Shown: positions 19,201 to 27,142, counted from the stretch's first letter. The stretch: DNA of 64,000 nucleotides from Chthonomonas calidirosea T49 (GCF_000427095.1 NC_021487.1:3271241-3335240), one strand, 5' to 3'. The notes: generated from the sequence alone by a model not told the origin. Program-made: numbers and translations.

Positions 19201-19481
19201 CGGTTGCTCTGCAGAATAAGCCCGCGTTTGGTGCCCGGCGGTTCGAGATGATAACGCAGGGATGTTAGCATGACACGCAGCCGATTTTTTGCGACCTCCG
19301 GCTCCTCTTCCGGCCAGAGGAGCGCAAGAAGTTCTTCGCGGGGAGCGGAGTGGGAGCTATGCAGAATGAGATAGGCTAATAGCGCTCCCATCTTGCGGGT
19401 AGGTAGTCGGAAGTGAGTTTTATTATCTAGATAGGCCCTTAATCCGCCCAATAGCTCGATACGCCAAGCTTGGTTCATCAT
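16218..19481 (-). CDS. BTAD/SARP-type regulator with NB-ARC ATPase and TPR repeats
   Basis: This 1087-residue regulator of the AfsR/SARP architecture has an OmpR-like winged helix (about 5-95), a bacterial transcriptional activation domain (about 95-245), an NB-ARC-type P-loop ATPase with GTGGIGKTR near residue 320, and about ten TPR-like repeats (600-1000). Such proteins are ATP-dependent transcriptional activators that respond to partner binding. ATG 19481 follows GTGAGG at the proper distance; a GTG at 19496 is in frame but contains that site. It lies downstream of, and is separated by a terminator from, the secreted-protein operon, which makes it a candidate regulator of that operon (inference only). 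Confidence 0.88.
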   Translation of the reverse strand: MMNQAWRIELLGGLRAYLDNKTHFRLPTRKMGALLAYLILHSSHSAPREELLALLWPEEEPEVAKNRLRVMLTSLRYHLEPPGTKRGLILQSNRLSVSLHPHAFTSDVLDMLYKIKWADNAPNEQECIAALKEAVALYKGELLPGNEEEWVLAQRQYLSEVYYHTLRKLTTLLKQNRDFQQAIEYAQKAVYAEPLDEEAHYELIQLYSLTAQPSTALRHYQQLEALFRQELGAAPSPKVKALAQQLQAQLGHLGNKKQTAQNVLPILIATEVPKSPQQRQSIPPRLTRFFGREEELEWIQQHLVPSSHQYRLISLLGTGGIGKTRLAIEAAERVQDCFGGGVWFIPFASLSNSALIGDEIMDALDISQGHHQEPLEHLIQAMEAKGDCLLILDNIEHLLPEAAATIQHLLERLPHLCCLVTSRKRLGIRGDRELWLKPLPTPSANMGLNELLQCPSVALFIDRLQSHNRKFLLNERNRNDVAWICQWIEGHPLAIELVSSHAQMLSPAQMRAQFTHRLNWTVDTSSLEKGDRQGSLQRVLDTSYHLLPIRLRKLFASLSVFQGGWDAEAACKVCFDGESLLETMQALETLRTNSLIEVEQEGETRYRMLEVIREYAARYLRDEERNRLCDLHYHFFFQKVLSGQQSESELHRREWLSYLKTNDANVRAALDWCFAKEPQKGAIFAEALTLYWMVRGAYKEGRSWLSKALACYPQRDLTYAKALNGLGWLSFDAGDYATARTCLEECCVLFEQLGNKAYLASALRQCAQLAWVNGDLTKAWMLLQQAWDVHGSIGTQDRACGVLGMMGIVSLERGDLQAARTYLQQSAHKLRELGDRVLGFALGNLGIVELYLGNYQEAAALQQEALEHFQKWEDVGGIAFILLNLGRLARLQQNCEDAHALCQQSLTLARQTQETRAIAYALHELSAIALEQAQMDAAQAYLEEAIQLACRSEERALLPMLYTLKAKLLHSTKAEFTAVIPPLQEALTLLTLAPNAILLVEALATAALCLPPHDDLEAARLWGALEHHQDTTGLVLDPTKQRARSENITQRKRRHTEADWEECYAQGKEMALLDAGHHALKLLQSHD

Positions 19482-19519
19482 CGTTGTTTGCCTCACGACA
19501 ATCTAAAGATCTCTCTAAA

Positions 19520-19540
19520 ACAACTACTACAACAACTACT
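19520..19540. repeat. Short tandem repeat in the regulator leader
   Basis: ACAACTACT occurs at 19520-19528 and 19532-19540, a period of 12, in the 5' leader of the BTAD gene. It could be a protein-binding site or chance low complexity. Confidence 0.3.
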
Positions 19541-19583
19541 CGAAAGAGCCTTGTCAAAAGCAAACAAGCACTCTTATTTAATT

Positions 19584-19589
19584 ATTATA
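19584..19589 (-). promoter_or_regulatory. Probable -10 box of the BTAD regulator
   Basis: TATAAT lies on the minus strand about 100 bp upstream of the start, just after the terminator of the upstream operon. No convincing -35 is seen. It implies an untranslated leader of roughly 95 bases. Confidence 0.4.
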
Positions 19590-19626
19590 GCCTAAGTGAG
19601 AAAGAAATAGATAGAGCGTCAAAACC

Positions 19627-19669
19627 TAAAAAACGCCCTGCTTCGCAGGGCCATACGGCGAAGCAGGGC
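19627..19669 (-). terminator. Rho-independent terminator of the secreted-protein operon
   Basis: A perfect 12-bp stem, GCCCTGCTTCGC (19635-19646) with GCGAAGCAGGGC (19658-19669), has an 11-base loop. On the minus strand it is followed by GTTTTTTAGG. It lies 46 bp past the stop of the GloVer protein gene. An alternative small hairpin CCCTGC-TTC-GCAGGG can form inside it. Confidence 0.9.
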
Positions 19670-19714
19670 AAAGCGAAAGCGTTATGGAGTTTTAGACAAG
19701 AGGGCCTAAGATTC

Positions 19715-21622
19715 TTATGGGATGTTGACTCGGAATGAACTTCCGAAGCTACCTTGTGTGTAGGTGCCCGCGATGCGCAGCAGACCTCTCCCTGAGACCA
19801 CGGAAGCAGGGAAGGTGAGACTGACCGTGACGCTGCTTCCTGAGGGAAGGTTGCCGATGGCTCCTGTTCCGGCAGTGGCCATAACGGTGTTTCTGCTGCT
19901 ATCCGTGAGCTTGGCGGAGGCCAAGTTAAGGTTGCTGACGGGAGCTCCTCCAGTGCTGACAAACGTGAGCTGTACGATCACGTTGTTGCTTTGGTCGCGT
20001 GCGACGGAGGTGAGATGGACTTGAAGTTGGGGCTGCCCTATAAGGAAAATAAGCGGTGAGGTCGTCGCCCCAATGATACCATCGTAGACCTGAACCGTGG
20101 CCGAACCGGGGCTGGCAAGCCAGGAGGCCGGAATGGTAGCTTGGAGTTGCTGAGGGCTGAGCTTTTTTGTTGCAACAAATTGTCCGTTCCATAACACATG
20201 CGAGAAATCCGTAAACCCCGTTCCTTGTAGGGTTAAGGTGAGATCGGAGGAGCCGGCTGGGGCGCTATTGGGGCTAAGGGCTAGCAGCTTTGAACCATAG
20301 CGGAAGACCACACCCGTGCCGTTGCTACCGCCTGAGCCTGTAGTGCCATAGAGTTCACCATCGGGGCCAAGGGTGAGGCCGCCAGCCGGACCACCTCCGT
20401 TATTGGGGTCCTGCCCAAAGTCGAAGGAGTGAATTTCGAAGAGGTACTCTGGGTTGGTGGAAGCGTAGGTAGGTATTGTGTAGAGCACTCCTCCTCCGTT
20501 GGATGATCCTCCATTGATACAGGTGCCATAGATTTGATCACCCTTAAGAACCAGTTGTCCTGATGGAATAGAGGCGATCGGCTGTAGTAAGAACTCTGGA
20601 CCTCCAAATTCGTGAAGCAGCGTGTAGTTGCTTCCGTCAGTCTGTATTTTGAAAAGCACTCCTCCACCGTACGTGCCTCCATCCAGTGTGGTGCCGTAGA
20701 GAGTGCCGGACTGGTCTTGCACGAGATAGGTGTAGGGTTCTGCGCCGCCAGCATTCACATAGGAGTTAGAGGTATAGCCGGGTGCGTTAAAGTTGTGGAT
20801 TACCGTGAAACCGCTGCCATCGGGAAGCAGCTTGTACAGGTCGCCACCCCCATTTGCGCCACTGTCCCGACAAGCACCGTAGAGCGCTCCACCCATGCCT
20901 TGCAGTAGACCTATGGGACTGGCTCCGTCGGTGCCCGAGAAGGTATGGAGAACGGTGAAGGTTCCATCTAACTGCAGTCGAAAGACGACCCCACCTCCAA
21001 AGGCCCCGCCTTCAAGCGCAGTGCCGTAGAGCGCGTGGTCAGCTCCTTGGATAAGACCATAGGGAGCAACACCATCTGCATTGTAGGGGTAAGGCAGAGG
21101 GGTGATAACGATCCAGGCGGCAAAGTTGTGCACCACCTGGAACTGAGTTCCATCTGGGTTTACTCTATAAACGACGCCGGTTCCGTTCGTACCTCCTCCT
21201 GACGCCGTGCCAAACAGCGTGCCATCGGGGAGCTGAATGATGCTAACTGGATAGCCCCCATCGTTCCCTCCGGTGAAGGTATGGAGTACCTGGAAGTTGC
21301 TGCCATCAGAGTCTACGGAAAAAAGGACGCCTGCGCCATCCACTCCTCCAAATGCAGCTGTACCAAAGACCCGTCCGTCAGGCCCTACAACCACTGGGTT
21401 TTGTGGATATGCCCCATCCGCGTTAGAATACATAGAGTCTGACGAAAAGCTATGTAGCACGGCGATGGGCTGAGAAATATAAATAGGAACTGCATTGGGC
21501 CGGAAAGTCTGCCCCCTTCCTATCGTCGGATACGCTAGACCGAGGAGCAGTGCAAAAATGAAGAGAAGCTCTCGGTGCCGCCTGATCGAACCTAAAGGCT
21601 GTAGTGTAGCGTTTTTATGCAT
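19715..21622 (-). CDS. Secreted GloVer-repeat (TIGR03803-type) propeller protein
   Basis: This 635-residue secreted protein has a signal-like N-terminus, then about ten repeats of the form LYGTxxxGGxxGxGVLFK-DGS-xxLHxF (residues 50-440). This is the Gloeobacter/Verrucomicrobia repeat, expected to build a beta-propeller. An IPT/TIG-like domain follows (about 440-525) and a C-terminal beta-rich module (530-635) ending in FRVNIP. That last module resembles the end of the lectin-like protein two genes upstream. ATG 21622 follows AAAGGAGAG. It is the last gene of a three-gene operon. Its function is unknown; the cell surface or exterior is the likely location. Confidence 0.88.
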   Translation of the reverse strand: MHKNATLQPLGSIRRHRELLFIFALLLGLAYPTIGRGQTFRPNAVPIYISQPIAVLHSFSSDSMYSNADGAYPQNPVVVGPDGRVFGTAAFGGVDGAGVLFSVDSDGSNFQVLHTFTGGNDGGYPVSIIQLPDGTLFGTASGGGTNGTGVVYRVNPDGTQFQVVHNFAAWIVITPLPYPYNADGVAPYGLIQGADHALYGTALEGGAFGGGVVFRLQLDGTFTVLHTFSGTDGASPIGLLQGMGGALYGACRDSGANGGGDLYKLLPDGSGFTVIHNFNAPGYTSNSYVNAGGAEPYTYLVQDQSGTLYGTTLDGGTYGGGVLFKIQTDGSNYTLLHEFGGPEFLLQPIASIPSGQLVLKGDQIYGTCINGGSSNGGGVLYTIPTYASTNPEYLFEIHSFDFGQDPNNGGGPAGGLTLGPDGELYGTTGSGGSNGTGVVFRYGSKLLALSPNSAPAGSSDLTLTLQGTGFTDFSHVLWNGQFVATKKLSPQQLQATIPASWLASPGSATVQVYDGIIGATTSPLIFLIGQPQLQVHLTSVARDQSNNVIVQLTFVSTGGAPVSNLNLASAKLTDSSRNTVMATAGTGAIGNLPSGSSVTVSLTFPASVVSGRGLLRIAGTYTQGSFGSSFRVNIP

Positions 21623-21637
21623 TATGGTGCTCTCCTT

Positions 21638-22186
21638 TCAAAGCTCTCGGATGGCCTGTCTTCTGCTTCGGGCGCGATATAGAGATAGGGCTGCGACCAG
21701 CATAAAGAGCAGGGTTAAGCTTGCAAGCGATCCCATCTCCGGGGTTGTGGCCGAGGAGGTGAGAGTCACTTGAAACGGCTCGCTTGCCAAGACGTTTGTA
21801 TCCGAAGCGGTGGCACCCCCCAAAATAGAGTAGGTACCGACGTAGTTTCCGGCAGGTGCGCTCTGCGGATTGGTGGCTGTGAACAGGGCGATCAAGCCGG
21901 TAGTATCTCCTGGGTTAAGAGAGGGGGGGGCGTTGTTGAAGAAGTCGGTGTCATCAAGCGTCCAACCCGTTGCAGCAAACGAGAAGTTGTCGGCGTTTAG
22001 AAAAACGGTAGAGGTTCCGTTGTTGGTTATCGTGCCGATAAAGGTAAAGAGGTTGCTTGTTCCGGCAGGCCCCGATTGAAGAGCGGGGCTAAGCGTCAGG
22101 GAGATTTGGGCCTGCGCTTTTCCAAGCCCACCCCAAATGACCAATAGCAGTACAGTGAGAAGTAGAGGCGATTTCACTGTTTTCAT
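21638..22186 (-). CDS. Secreted protein with PEP-CTERM-like C-terminus
   Basis: This 182-residue protein has a signal peptide (cleavage near AQA), a beta-sandwich body rich in Asn/Thr/Gly, and a C-terminal TPEMGSLASL segment followed by a hydrophobic helix and RARSRR. That layout is the PEP-CTERM sorting signal recognised by exosortase, which cuts and anchors or releases the protein. The motif is a variant (TPE rather than VPEP). ATG 22186 is chosen because the signal peptide starts there and AAAGGAG precedes it; the frame is open to 22231. It is the middle gene of the secreted-protein operon. Confidence 0.75.
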   Translation of the reverse strand: MKTVKSPLLLTVLLLVIWGGLGKAQAQISLTLSPALQSGPAGTSNLFTFIGTITNNGTSTVFLNADNFSFAATGWTLDDTDFFNNAPPSLNPGDTTGLIALFTATNPQSAPAGNYVGTYSILGGATASDTNVLASEPFQVTLTSSATTPEMGSLASLTLLFMLVAALSLYRARSRRQAIREL

Positions 22187-22247
22187 GTTTGTTCTTTCTC
22201 CTTTGATAGTTTTAGAAGACTGGTATTTCACCTAAGTTTGTTTCGTT

Positions 22248-23633
22248 TCATGGCAGCACAACCCGCCAGGACTGTTGAAAAGCTCCTGAGTTTTGATTGC
22301 CGCCTACAGAGAGTCGCACCGTCTTCCCGCTTTGGCCCGCCGAGCTGGGGAAGGTGAAGGTAAAGGAGGTGCTTTGAGCCGAGTTCAGACTCATTGCTGC
22401 GGTGGGAAGAGAGGGAGAGAGAGGAGAACCGGCAGCACCTAACTGCGCCATGGTGAGGGAGACGCCGTTGACGGGTGTCGGGCCAACGTTGGTTACCTGT
22501 ATTGTGACCGAGTAGGTGCCATTAGCATTCTTCTGCAGATTAGCGTAGGAGAGTTGCAGTGCGGAGGCCGTACCGGTAACGAAGACCGAGCTGGCACTCT
22601 GTGTGGTTCCTAAGGTAGGGTTTTGAGCGAGGACATGGAAGTGATAGACCTGATTGGGAATGGTCGGGATCGTGACGGAGTGGTTAATTCCCATTGTTGT
22701 ATCTGAGAAAGAAGGGCCATTTGGTTCCAGAACAACACTGCCAGTGGAGGGTTCATCCGTCGTCCAGGTGATTTGGGCAGAAGTTCCCGTGGCGTTCACG
22801 ATGACAGAGACATTGCCGATGTGAAACAGGGAGGTTCGGTAGTTCCAGCTCAGAATGTCGTGGTTTTCCCATGCGGCTCCTGTGGCGGAGGTTAGACCTA
22901 CCCAAGCCAGTCCGCCCGGTAGACCAAGCGCCTGTTGAAGGTCAACGGGCACAGAGAGAACCTGCACTCCATCTAAGGAGACCGTCATGTTCCCTGGGGC
23001 TCCGGGCAGGTATTTTATCTCGGCGGTATGCACATTTCCATCCGCCATCCGCACCGGAAGGTTAGGATTATCTCCCAGGATCAGGGTGCCATTCTGACCG
23101 TCAGGAGAGTTAGGCCCGATGCCGTGCGTGTGGATGGCGATATGGTTATTGTTGGGATCCGGGGGAACGTACCACCAGTTCCAAAAGGTATCGAACTCTA
23201 CCGCGAGACTATGGGTAATACCCACATATCCGATATCCCCACCATTACCGCCGATTGCTGAGGTGCCCGCCGGGTCATCTTGAATAACGAAGGCGATTCC
23301 ATCGGCACCGGGGGTCACTCCAGGAAACGAACCTAGGTCAGTGATCTGGAACTGGAAGGTGCTGTCGAACCCCCCTTGTACGTAGAGCTGTGCGCTGAAC
23401 CAAGCCGCGCCATCTTGGAAGTCGGTGGCTGGTGTCAGACGCAGCCGATTGTTGAAGAAGCTGGCATCACCCACTAGCGACAAGGTAAACGGGGCATTTG
23501 CCGCCAGGGAGCTACTGCTGAAATCAGGGTAATTGAAGATGGATTCGGTTTGTGCTTGAGCTGAACAGAAGCCGCTCAGCAAAAGCAAAGCTAGCACTAC
23601 CCATGCAAGTGAAGCGATCCGATGGCTTTTCAT
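22248..23633 (-). CDS. Secreted L-type lectin-domain protein
   Basis: This 461-residue secreted protein has a signal peptide (1-28) and an L-type (legume-like) lectin domain at about 32-265, with the hallmarks ADGIAFVIQ, an HSLAVEFDTFWN strand and a DILSWNYR ending. A fibronectin-III-like domain follows (about 270-350), then a C-terminal beta module (355-461) ending in WRVVLP. L-type lectins bind sugars with Ca2+; here the EFDTF and NNNHIAIH stretches fit the metal loop. It is the first gene of the three-gene operon, about 57 bases downstream of the inferred start of transcription. Confidence 0.85.
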   Translation of the reverse strand: MKSHRIASLAWVVLALLLLSGFCSAQAQTESIFNYPDFSSSSLAANAPFTLSLVGDASFFNNRLRLTPATDFQDGAAWFSAQLYVQGGFDSTFQFQITDLGSFPGVTPGADGIAFVIQDDPAGTSAIGGNGGDIGYVGITHSLAVEFDTFWNWWYVPPDPNNNHIAIHTHGIGPNSPDGQNGTLILGDNPNLPVRMADGNVHTAEIKYLPGAPGNMTVSLDGVQVLSVPVDLQQALGLPGGLAWVGLTSATGAAWENHDILSWNYRTSLFHIGNVSVIVNATGTSAQITWTTDEPSTGSVVLEPNGPSFSDTTMGINHSVTIPTIPNQVYHFHVLAQNPTLGTTQSASSVFVTGTASALQLSYANLQKNANGTYSVTIQVTNVGPTPVNGVSLTMAQLGAAGSPLSPSLPTAAMSLNSAQSTSFTFTFPSSAGQSGKTVRLSVGGNQNSGAFQQSWRVVLP

Positions 23634-23696
23634 TCTAAAGCCTCCTTGTTTAGATTTGAGTGTTGTGGAAAGGCTTTTGAAGCCCTTTCAATTCTC

Positions 23697-23741
23697 ACTA
23701 TAACAGGCCATCATTAGCCCATCATTAGCTCGTTCATTAGC
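23697..23741 (-). promoter_or_regulatory. Promoter of the lectin operon with three direct repeats
   Basis: On the minus strand an extended -10 (TGT before TATAGT, 23702-23697) is preceded by three copies of GCTAATG at 23741-23735, 23729-23723 and 23718-23712. The spacings are 12 and 11 bp, and the last copy ends 9 bp before the -10. Helical-phase direct repeats in the -35 position are typical of OmpR/PhoB-type activators. The activator is not identified. Confidence 0.6.
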
Positions 23742-23790
23742 TCAGAGATGTATTTGAGAGAGGATTGGATGTTGCTTGGGGATAGGGGGC

Positions 23791-23810
23791 AAAAAATTTT
23801 TAATTTTTTT
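23791..23810. other. A/T-tract between divergent promoters
   Basis: An A6-T5-A2-T7 run lies midway between the lectin-operon promoter and the pst promoter. Phased A/T tracts bend DNA and can act as UP-like or nucleoid-protein sites. No hairpin with flanking GC is attached, so it is not a terminator. Confidence 0.4.
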
Positions 23811-23891
23811 CGAAGGTGGCGTCGGCGTACATGGCGAGAAACCATTAGGCAGGCCTGTGTACCGCACGAGGTGCCTGAGGGTGCACCGCGT

Positions 23892-23925
23892 CTTAACATT
23901 CTCTTAATATTTTGCGGGTTATAAT
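23892..23925 (+). promoter_or_regulatory. Pho-box-like promoter of the pst operon
   Basis: Two direct repeats, CTTAACAT (23892-23899) and CTTAATAT (23903-23910), are 11 bp apart and replace the -35 box. TATAAT follows at 23920-23925 after 9 bp. PhoB/PhoP/SphR boxes have this design, and the downstream genes are the phosphate transporter. This strongly suggests activation under phosphate limitation. Confidence 0.75.
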
Positions 23926-24003
23926 CGTTGATCGGAAGCAAAAGAGGTTTGGGCATCGTCTGACGAGCTCAATAAAGCCGAAGGAGGCCGAGAAAGAAAG
24001 GAT

Positions 24004-25053
24004 ATGAATTTCAGGAGGTACCTGAGACAAGCAGGAAGTGTGGGGTTGTTGCTGCTGATGGTTTCTGGATATGCGCTTGCACAGAGTGTTACCTTGCGAG
24101 GGGCGGGCAGCACCTTTGCAGCGCCGATCTATACGCAGTGGTTTGCAGAGTATAAAAAGGAGACAGGGGTCTCTGTGGACTACCAGGCGGTGGGGTCGGG
24201 TGCCGGAATCAACGCGCTAAAGAATCGTACCGTAGATTTTGGAGCAACGGACGCACCCTTAACCGATTCCGACCTCAAGCAGATGCCTTTTCCCGTGGTG
24301 CAGATTCCCACTTTGGGAGGAGCTGTGGTAATGACCTACAACCTGCCGGGGGTTGGGTCAGGCCTGCGGCTCACCCCAGAGATCATCGCCGATATCTACA
24401 TGGGCAAGATCAAAAAGTGGAACGACCCACGTATCTTGGCCATCAACTTTATTAAGAACCTACCCGATCTGCCTATCCATCCCGTTCACCGCTCCGATGC
24501 TTCGGGAACAACCTATATTTTCACAAGCTTTCTCACGAAAGCCGTTCCCGAATGGGCAAAACAGATAGGCTCGGGAAAGTCGGTGAGCTGGCCGGTTGGA
24601 ATCGGCGGCCAGGGTAATCCTGGAGTAACAGCCAACATTATGCGCACCAAGGGAGGGTTCGGTTATGTGGAGCTAGCTTATGCCATCCAGAACCATCTGC
24701 CGCTAGCCTCCGTGCGGAATGCTGCCGGGAACTTCGTTACCCCCAGCGTTACCACCACCAACATCGCTATTGGACAGTATATCGGCGCTCTGAAAAAGGA
24801 CATTCGCACTCCCACCGTCTATGCTCCCGGCGTCAATAGCTATCCCATATGCGGGCTGACCTATGTGCTGATCTACCAGCACGGGGGAAGCAATCCAGGA
24901 CCGGTAACTAAGCTGTTCAGTTGGGCGATGGGCGAGAAAGCTCAGGAAATGGGAGAGAAGCTTTACTATGCTCCTCTACCACCCTCCTTAATAAAGCTGA
25001 ATTTGGCGGCCCTTAAAACCGTGCAAGGTGCCCAAGTGGCGATAGGGCCTTAA
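24004..25053 (+). CDS. pstS: Phosphate ABC transporter, substrate-binding protein
   Basis: This 349-residue periplasmic phosphate-binding protein has a signal peptide (1-27, ending ALAQS). Conserved ligand segments are GAGSTFAAPIY (residues 31-41), a YQAVGSGAGI loop, DFGATDAPL and HRSDASGTTYIFT. The ATG at 24004 follows GAAAGGAT. It is the first gene of the pst operon, 14 bp before the fused permease gene, and lies behind the Pho-box-like promoter. Confidence 0.96.
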   Translation: MNFRRYLRQAGSVGLLLLMVSGYALAQSVTLRGAGSTFAAPIYTQWFAEYKKETGVSVDYQAVGSGAGINALKNRTVDFGATDAPLTDSDLKQMPFPVVQIPTLGGAVVMTYNLPGVGSGLRLTPEIIADIYMGKIKKWNDPRILAINFIKNLPDLPIHPVHRSDASGTTYIFTSFLTKAVPEWAKQIGSGKSVSWPVGIGGQGNPGVTANIMRTKGGFGYVELAYAIQNHLPLASVRNAAGNFVTPSVTTTNIAIGQYIGALKKDIRTPTVYAPGVNSYPICGLTYVLIYQHGGSNPGPVTKLFSWAMGEKAQEMGEKLYYAPLPPSLIKLNLAALKTVQGAQVAIGP

Positions 25054-25066
25054 TAACTCAGGAACG

Positions 25067-27142
25067 ATGGCGCAAATTTCATTGGCAAAAGAACCTCTTC
25101 CGAAGCCGCGTGGGCTAGGTGAACGGAGGATTTGGGCCTTTCTTGTCGATCGTCTTTTCCGCGGAACCGCCCTGCTTTTCGCCCTATCAACGGTTGTGAT
25201 TATTCTAGGCATTGCCCTCTCGCTGGTGCTTGCCTCCCAACAAAACTTTCACCACTCCGGGCTTCGCTTTTTCTTGGGCGATCGGTGGATACCCAACCCA
25301 CCTACGGCAGAAAAGCCCATTGGAAACGTTTTCGGCGTGCTGCCCTTCGTGTACGGCACGTTTGTGACCTCGGCTCTAGCGCTGCTTTTGGCTGTGCCTA
25401 TAGGGGTTGGCAGCGCCATCTTCTTGGCGGAGCTGGCACCGCATCGGGTCAACAAGACGCTCTCCTTCTTCATCGAGATGCTTGCTGCGGTGCCCAGCAT
25501 TGTGTACGGCTACTGGGGCCTGCTCTATCTCGTTCCCATTTTACAAAACCGCGTAGAGGTATGGCTGAACTCTCATTTCGGCAGCATCCCCTTTTTCGCT
25601 TCTTACTACGATACGGGCACCGGCATGGATTTTCTTGCAGCCGGTGTTGTGCTCTCTCTTATGATTCTGCCCTACGTCACGGCGGTATCACGTGATGTGC
25701 TGATGGCCGTTCCACGGGTACAGCGAGAGGCCGCCTATGGTCTTGGTGCCACACCGTGGGAGGCCACGAAGCAGGTGGTTTTGCGCTACGCAAGCAGCGG
25801 GATCATCGGGGCCGTTATGTTGGCGTTAGGTCGGGCCTTGGGGGAAACTATGGCGGTGACCATGGTCATTGGCGCTAAAGTGACCATAGCCCATTTAAAA
25901 GACCCCGCGAGCTTTTCCCTCTTACGCTCCGGCTATACGATGACCTCTGTGCTGGTCGATCAGTATAACGGACCTAACTCTCCCTTGCACGCGAGCGCTC
26001 TCACCGAGATCGCGCTGACGCTGTTTCTCATTACCATTGTCGTGAATGGAGTGGCTCGCTTGCTCGTTTGGCTTACGGCGAGCGGAGGTGGGGGATCGCG
26101 CCGCACGGTAGCGTTACGTGGTCATCTAATGGGCTTCCTACGTATCTTGCTTAGCCTGTTAGTGGCCGTGGTACTGCTTTATCAGATCGCGCATGATCTG
26201 CGATCGCAGGGCTTGCAAGGGCTTTTCGGTCCGGCGGAGTTGCTCGCGATATCTCTCCTGCTCCTTTGGGGCATTAACCGATGGGCGCCCCATACGCGCT
26301 TTTTCCAGATATGGCGACGCATCGGCAGTATCGGCGGTAATGTCGCCTGTTTTCTGTGTGCGCTGCTGGGGGCTACAGCGCTTGTTTGGCTTTTCCAGTA
26401 TGTATTTCGAGCTGGCGTTCCCGCCCTGAACGCGCAGTTTTTCCGCCTTCCAAACCCGGCAAATCCGGAGGCGGGAGGCATGTTGCATGCCATTGTAGGC
26501 ACGGGTATTTTAGTGGCGATGGCCTCGGCCGTGGGCATACCTGTGGGTATTTTAGGCGGCATCTATCTGTCGGAGTTTGGCAAAGGCCGATTGGGCTTCT
26601 GGATTCGGTTTTTTACAGATCTCCTTAACGGCGTGCCTTCCATCGTTGTTGGCATCTTCGTCTATAATATTCTGGTGGTTCCGACTCACGAAAACTTTGG
26701 ATATGCCGGCGGCATTGCTTTGGGCATTTTGATGATCCCAACCGTAATGCGCACAACGGAAGAGCTACTAAAAGTGGTGCCTGTCTCTTTACGGGAAGCC
26801 TCACTTGCCCTTGGGGCCACCTATGCCCGAACGGTATGGAAGGTGGTGCTGCCAGCTGCCCGCGGAGGCATTCTCACCGGCATTCTCTTGGCAGTGGCTC
26901 GTGTGGCTGGGGAGACGGCCCCGCTGCTCATCGTGCTCTGTAGCATTAACCTATGGTCGGTGAACCCACAAAAGCCTTTACCTTCTCTACCGGTGCAGAT
27001 ATATCTCCTGAGAAACGATAACGACCCTGTGGCGCTTTCACAAGCATGGGGCGCAGCTTTGGTGCTTGTGCTCCTCGTTATCGTGACGAGCTTGCTAGCG
27101 CGCATCGTCTCCGCACGCGGAGAGATGCGAGCGATAAACTAA
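25067..27142 (+). CDS. Fused phosphate permease PstC-PstA
   Basis: This single 691-residue protein carries both permease subunits of the phosphate ABC transporter. Residues about 30-335 are PstC-like and 420-690 PstA-like, joined by a stretch holding two additional hydrophobic segments (about 350-420). Each half has its own EAA coupling loop (EAAYGLGATPWEATKQV and EASLALGATYARTVWKV), which would contact the two PstB copies. PstC and PstA are normally separate proteins of about 300 residues each. There is no stop or frameshift between the halves. ATG 25067 follows AGGA. Confidence 0.93.
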   Translation: MAQISLAKEPLPKPRGLGERRIWAFLVDRLFRGTALLFALSTVVIILGIALSLVLASQQNFHHSGLRFFLGDRWIPNPPTAEKPIGNVFGVLPFVYGTFVTSALALLLAVPIGVGSAIFLAELAPHRVNKTLSFFIEMLAAVPSIVYGYWGLLYLVPILQNRVEVWLNSHFGSIPFFASYYDTGTGMDFLAAGVVLSLMILPYVTAVSRDVLMAVPRVQREAAYGLGATPWEATKQVVLRYASSGIIGAVMLALGRALGETMAVTMVIGAKVTIAHLKDPASFSLLRSGYTMTSVLVDQYNGPNSPLHASALTEIALTLFLITIVVNGVARLLVWLTASGGGGSRRTVALRGHLMGFLRILLSLLVAVVLLYQIAHDLRSQGLQGLFGPAELLAISLLLLWGINRWAPHTRFFQIWRRIGSIGGNVACFLCALLGATALVWLFQYVFRAGVPALNAQFFRLPNPANPEAGGMLHAIVGTGILVAMASAVGIPVGILGGIYLSEFGKGRLGFWIRFFTDLLNGVPSIVVGIFVYNILVVPTHENFGYAGGIALGILMIPTVMRTTEELLKVVPVSLREASLALGATYARTVWKVVLPAARGGILTGILLAVARVAGETAPLLIVLCSINLWSVNPQKPLPSLPVQIYLLRNDNDPVALSQAWGAALVLVLLVIVTSLLARIVSARGEMRAIN

